Source: Rhodoferax sp. (GTDB taxonomy: Bacteria; Pseudomonadota; Gammaproteobacteria; Burkholderiales; Burkholderiaceae_C). From it: 11,533 nucleotides of DNA. The stretch covers positions 1 to 11,533 of the forward strand of contig JAKFXU010000322.1 of NCBI GenBank assembly GCA_021731215.1, in the 5' to 3' direction. Under the pieces are notes generated by a model. It did no database searches. It saw only the letters and a program-made list of their open reading frames with translations, and had not been told where the DNA came from. The position numbers and the translations under genes are program-made. Each line of letters starts with the position of its first letter. Within the stretch, counting starts at the first letter, position 1. Below are positions 8,374 through 11,533 of the stretch, piece after piece.

Positions 8374-9260
8374 GCATTGTCACCCCTGTCCGCAACCTCG
8401 ACGCCGCCACGCTGACCCACCTGCAAGGCTGGGTCGGTAAAACAGAAACCCTGGCCGACGACATCACGGGCGCGCCCGTGCGTGGGCTCAGTGCCACCCT
8501 CGACCGGGACGATGCACTGCCGCTGCCCGGCACGCTGCTGGCACCGCTGTGGCACTGGCTGTATTTTTTGCCGCAGCACCGCCAGAGCGAGATCGGCGCT
8601 GACGGCCATGCCCAACGGGGCGGCTTCCTGCCGCCGGTGCCACTGCCGCGTCGCATGTGGGCCGGTGGCCGGCTGCAGTGGTTGCCAGAGAACCCGCTGG
8701 TGGTGGGCGATGCGGTGCAGCGCCACTCCCGCATCGAATCGCTCACCCACAAGGCCGGCCGCAGCGGCGACCTGCTGTTTGTGCTGGTCAAGCATGAAGT
8801 GCACAACGCCAGGGGTTTGGCGCTGACCGAGGAACACGACATCGTCTACCGCGCCGCCGCGCAAGCCGGCGACCCGGTGCCGCCGCCGATTGCGGCTGAA
8901 AAAGGCGCGTCCTGGCAGCGCGAGATCGTGCCCGACGCCGTGCTGCTGTTTCGCTACTCGGCGTTGACCTTCAATGGCCACCGTATCCACTACGACCGCC
9001 CCTACGTGACCGACGTCGAGGGCTACCCGGGCCTGATCGTGCACGGTCCGCTGATTGCCACGCTGCTGGTCGATCTGGTGCGTCGCCACGCGTCGGGGGC
9101 ATTGGTCAAGCGGTTCAACTTCAAGGCCGTGCGCCCCACGTTCGACCTGCATCCGTTGCGCCTCAACGGCCAGCCCTGCGAGGATGGCAAAACCGTGCGC
9201 GTCTGGGCCGAAGACCATGAAGGCTGGTTGACGATGCAGGGCACGGTCGAGCTGGCCTGA
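8370..9260 (+). CDS. Two-hotdog MaoC/HTD2-type acyl-CoA hydratase (FAS1-like dehydratase family)
   Basis: A 296-residue protein with an N-terminal degenerate hotdog and a C-terminal hotdog, the architecture of HTD2-like hydratases. This family includes mesaconyl-C4-CoA hydratase and itaconyl-CoA hydratase. It would add water reversibly to an enoyl-CoA in the cytoplasm. The C-terminal active-site strand is clear: RYSALTFNGHRIHYD (195-209, with His204, His207 and Asp209 as likely catalytic or pocket residues), then EGYPGLIVHGPL (217-228). The N-terminal half has LPPVPLPRRMWAGGR (87-101), also typical. The ATG at 8370 lacks a good ribosome-binding site; it may be coupled to a leader frame ending there. 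Dehydrogenase and CoA-transferase genes follow. Its neighbours make a C5-dicarboxyl-CoA substrate plausible, but other enoyl-CoAs are possible. Confidence 0.88.
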   Translation: MSIVTPVRNLDAATLTHLQGWVGKTETLADDITGAPVRGLSATLDRDDALPLPGTLLAPLWHWLYFLPQHRQSEIGADGHAQRGGFLPPVPLPRRMWAGGRLQWLPENPLVVGDAVQRHSRIESLTHKAGRSGDLLFVLVKHEVHNARGLALTEEHDIVYRAAAQAGDPVPPPIAAEKGASWQREIVPDAVLLFRYSALTFNGHRIHYDRPYVTDVEGYPGLIVHGPLIATLLVDLVRRHASGALVKRFNFKAVRPTFDLHPLRLNGQPCEDGKTVRVWAEDHEGWLTMQGTVELA

Positions 9261-9297
9261 GCGTCCCATTTTTTACCGAAACTTCGATTTACAGATC

Positions 9298-10458
9298 ATG
9301 CAAAAAACGACTGACAAATACCAGGACATTCGCGACGCTGTGCGCTCCCTGTGCGCCGAATTTCCCGACGAATACCATCGCAAAGTCGATGAGCAGCGCG
9401 CTTATCCCGAGAAGTTTGTCGATGCCCTGACCCAGGCCGGCTGGCTGGCGGCCCTGGTGCCGACGGAATATGGCGGCTCCGGTCTGGGCCTGGCGGAAGC
9501 CTCGGTCATCATGGAGGAGATCAACCGCAGTGGCGGCAACTCCGGCGCCTGCCACGGCCAGATGTACAACATGGGCACGCTCCTGCGCCATGGCTCGAAA
9601 GTGCAAAAAGAGCTGTACCTGCCCAGAATCGCCTCGGGCGAATGGCGCCTGCAATCCATGGGGGTGACCGAGCCCAGCACCGGCACCGACACCACCAAGA
9701 TCAAGACCACGGCCGTCAACAAGGGCGACCGCTATGTCATCAACGGCCAGAAGGTCTGGATCTCGCGCGTGCAGCACTCGGACTGGATGATTCTGCTGGC
9801 CCGCACCACGCCGCTGGCCGACGTCAAGAAAAAGTCAGAGGGCATGTCGATCTTCATGGTCGACCTGCGCCAGGCGGAAAAAACCGGCATGACCGTGCGC
9901 CCCATTCCCAACATGGTCAACCACGAAACCAACGAGCTGTTCTTCGAGAATCTTGAAATCCCGCAAGACAACCTGATTGGCGAAGAAGGGCAGGGTTTCA
10001 AGTACATCCTGGACGGCTTGAACGCCGAGCGCACCCTGATTGCAGCCGAGTGCATTGGCGACGGCTACTGGTTCATCGACCGCATCACCAAGTACGTCAA
10101 GGACCGGGTCGTCTTTGGCCGGCCGATCGGCCAGAATCAGGGCGTGCAGTTTCCGATTGCCGACGCCTACATCGAACTCGAAGCCGCCAATCTGATGCGT
10201 TTCAAGGCGTGTGAGCTGTTTGATGCCCACCAGCCTTGCGGGGCCGAGGCCAACATGGCCAAGTTCCTGGCCGCCAAGGCCAGTTGGGAGGCCGCCAACG
10301 TCTGCATTCAGTACCACGGTGGTTTCGGTTTCGCCTGTGAATACGACGTCGAGCGCAAGTTCCGCGAGACGCGCCTGTACCAGGTGGCGCCGATCTCGAC
10401 CAATCTGATTTATTCCTATATCGCCGAGCATGTGCTCGGCCTGCCGCGGTCTTTCTGA
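9298..10458 (+). CDS. Acyl-CoA dehydrogenase family flavoprotein
   Basis: A 386-residue FAD enzyme of normal family length, expected to oxidise an acyl-CoA to the 2-enoyl-CoA with electrons passed to ETF. Landmarks are VPTEYGGSGLGL (54-65), the FAD/substrate motif MGVTEPSTGTD (121-131), INGQKVWIS (148-156), GLNAERTLIA (240-249), VVFGRPIGQNQGVQ (271-284) and QYHGGFGFACEYDVERKFRETRLYQ (338-362). The usual C-terminal catalytic Glu of the medium-chain enzyme (YEG motif) is absent: the sequence there is VAPIS. Glu244 falls where isovaleryl-CoA and long-chain dehydrogenases carry their base, so it is the likely catalytic residue. The start at 9298 is the first ATG in frame, 37 bp after the hydratase, without a clear ribosome-binding site. 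It probably belongs to the hydratase operon. The precise substrate is unknown. Confidence 0.94.
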   Translation: MQKTTDKYQDIRDAVRSLCAEFPDEYHRKVDEQRAYPEKFVDALTQAGWLAALVPTEYGGSGLGLAEASVIMEEINRSGGNSGACHGQMYNMGTLLRHGSKVQKELYLPRIASGEWRLQSMGVTEPSTGTDTTKIKTTAVNKGDRYVINGQKVWISRVQHSDWMILLARTTPLADVKKKSEGMSIFMVDLRQAEKTGMTVRPIPNMVNHETNELFFENLEIPQDNLIGEEGQGFKYILDGLNAERTLIAAECIGDGYWFIDRITKYVKDRVVFGRPIGQNQGVQFPIADAYIELEAANLMRFKACELFDAHQPCGAEANMAKFLAAKASWEAANVCIQYHGGFGFACEYDVERKFRETRLYQVAPISTNLIYSYIAEHVLGLPRSF

Positions 10459-10509
10459 GGCCTTGTCCCCACAGACCGCAGATGCTGTCTCAACCGACCG
10501 AGGACGACC

Positions 10510-11533
10510 ATGATCAGACCCCTTGACGGCATTACCGTCGTTTCCATCGAGCACGCGATTGCCGCGCCGTTCTGCACACGTCAGTTGGCCGACCTCGGTG
10601 CGCGTGTCATCAAGGTGGAGCGCCCGGGATCGGGCGACTTTGCGCGCGCCTATGACGGGCGGGTGCGCGGTCAGGCCTCGCATTTTGTCTGGACCAATCG
10701 CTCCAAGGAAAGCCTGACGCTGGACCTCAAGCAGCCGGGTGCGATCGCCGCGCTGAAGCAACTGCTGGCCACGGCCGACGTGCTGGTGCAGAACCTGGCG
10801 CCCGGCGCGGCGGCGCGCATGGGCCTGGGGTTTGACGCGCTCAGCAAGGACCATCCCGGCCTGATCGTTTGTGACATCTCGGGCTATGGTGAAGACGGTC
10901 CCTACCGTGACAAAAAAGCCTATGACCTGCTGATCCAGAGCGAGGCGGGCTTCCTTTCGGTCACGGGCACGCCGCAGGACCCAAGCAAGGCCGGTAATTC
11001 GGTGGCCGATATCGCCGCCGGCATGTACGCCTACACCAATATCCTCGCAGCCCTGTTGCTGCGCGGCAGGACCGGCAAGGGCTCGCATATTGACGTGTCC
11101 ATGCTCGAATCGCTGGGCGAGTGGATGAACTACCCGCTGTATTACGCGTTCGAGGGCGCGCCGCCACCGCCGCGCACGGCGGCCGCCCATGCCAGCATTT
11201 ATCCCTACGGGCCATTTGCCGCCGGTGACGGCGCCACGGTGATGCTGGGCCTGCAGAATGAGCGCGAATGGAAGGCCTTTTGTGAACAGGTGCTGCAGGA
11301 CGCGGCGCTGGCCACCGATGCGCGTTTTGACAGCAACGCGCGGCGCAACGAGCATCGTGAGGCTCTCAAAGCCATCATTCTTGATTGTTTTGGAAAACTC
11401 ACGGCACAGCAGGTGGTGGCGCGGCTCGATCGGGCGCAGATTGCCAACGCCCGCATGAACGACATGGCGGACCTCTGGGCGCACCCGCAACTGAAGGCGC
11501 GCCAGCGCTGGCAGACCGTCGGGTCGCCCGCGG
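10510..11533 (+). CDS. Family III (CaiB/BaiF) CoA-transferase, 3' end outside window
   Basis: The frame stays open from ATG 10510 to the right edge (341 codons), against about 390-410 residues for the family, so roughly the last 50-60 residues are missing. These enzymes move CoA between carboxylic acids through an aspartyl-CoA intermediate. Visible motifs are PLDGITVVSIEHAIAAPFCT (4-23), LADLGARVIKVERPGSGD (26-43), NRSKESLTLDLKQPG (63-77), LVQNLAPGAAARMGLG, SGYGEDGPY, NSVADIAAGMYA with the expected nucleophile Asp167, and GKGSHIDVSMLE. AGGA at 10501-10504 sits 5 bases before the ATG and supports the start. It follows the dehydrogenase by 51 bp and is probably in the same operon. With the hydratase and a Bug protein it may start dicarboxylate breakdown by CoA transfer, for example from succinyl-CoA (inference). 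Confidence 0.93.
   Translation, partial: MIRPLDGITVVSIEHAIAAPFCTRQLADLGARVIKVERPGSGDFARAYDGRVRGQASHFVWTNRSKESLTLDLKQPGAIAALKQLLATADVLVQNLAPGAAARMGLGFDALSKDHPGLIVCDISGYGEDGPYRDKKAYDLLIQSEAGFLSVTGTPQDPSKAGNSVADIAAGMYAYTNILAALLLRGRTGKGSHIDVSMLESLGEWMNYPLYYAFEGAPPPPRTAAAHASIYPYGPFAAGDGATVMLGLQNEREWKAFCEQVLQDAALATDARFDSNARRNEHREALKAIILDCFGKLTAQQVVARLDRAQIANARMNDMADLWAHPQLKARQRWQTVGSPA

Noticed and set aside
8361..9269. 302-codon open frame on the minus strand
   Set aside because: It mirrors the hydratase almost end to end; the plus strand carries clear hydratase motifs while this frame has none.
9835..11490. 551-codon open frame on the minus strand
   Set aside because: It lies antisense to the dehydrogenase and CoA-transferase, both full of family motifs. 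Its translation is His/Arg/Gly-rich with no recognisable domain, as expected for a shadow frame in GC-rich DNA.

Overview
The window is GC-rich, densely coding bacterial DNA. Three Bug/TctC-type periplasmic solute-binding proteins lie among acyl-CoA enzymes, an arrangement typical of Betaproteobacteria, order Burkholderiales, probably Comamonadaceae or Alcaligenaceae. This placement is inferred from gene content only. I see no rRNA, tRNA, insertion sequence, integrase, phage gene or CRISPR array.

Layout. (1) Bases 1-5036, plus strand, read as one operon: a Bug solute-binding protein (missing only its first bases), a nitronate monooxygenase/NADH:quinone reductase-type flavoprotein whose C-terminal end is frameshifted away, a PaaI-like hotdog thioesterase, a second Bug protein, and an AMP-forming acyl-CoA ligase. 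(2) Bases 4963-6986, minus strand: a second AMP-forming acyl-CoA ligase followed, with an ATGA overlap, by a second PaaI-like thioesterase. The end of this operon overlaps the end of operon 1 tail to tail by 74 bp. (3) Bases 6987-7221: a divergent intergenic region with several short palindromes and an 11-bp direct repeat. (4) Bases 7222-11533, plus strand: a third Bug protein, a two-hotdog MaoC/HTD2-type acyl-CoA hydratase, an acyl-CoA dehydrogenase and a family III (CaiB/BaiF) CoA-transferase that runs off the right edge.

How the genes may work together (inference). Bug proteins capture carboxylates in the periplasm. The ligases or the CoA-transferase would convert acids to CoA thioesters, the dehydrogenase and hydratase would process them, and the thioesterases would release stalled thioesters and recycle CoA. 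No TctA/TctB membrane subunits are present, so the Bug proteins must use a permease encoded elsewhere or act as sensors. The hydratase-dehydrogenase-CoA-transferase order resembles, from memory, the itaconate degradation locus of Pseudomonas aeruginosa. The substrate here is not proven, and an HpcH/CitE-type lyase just beyond the right edge would support that reading.

Points most worth checking are the flavoprotein frameshift, the inverted duplicate ligase-thioesterase modules with overlapping ends, the dehydrogenase lacking the usual C-terminal catalytic Glu, and a possible leader peptide with a perfect ribosome-binding site before the hydratase.
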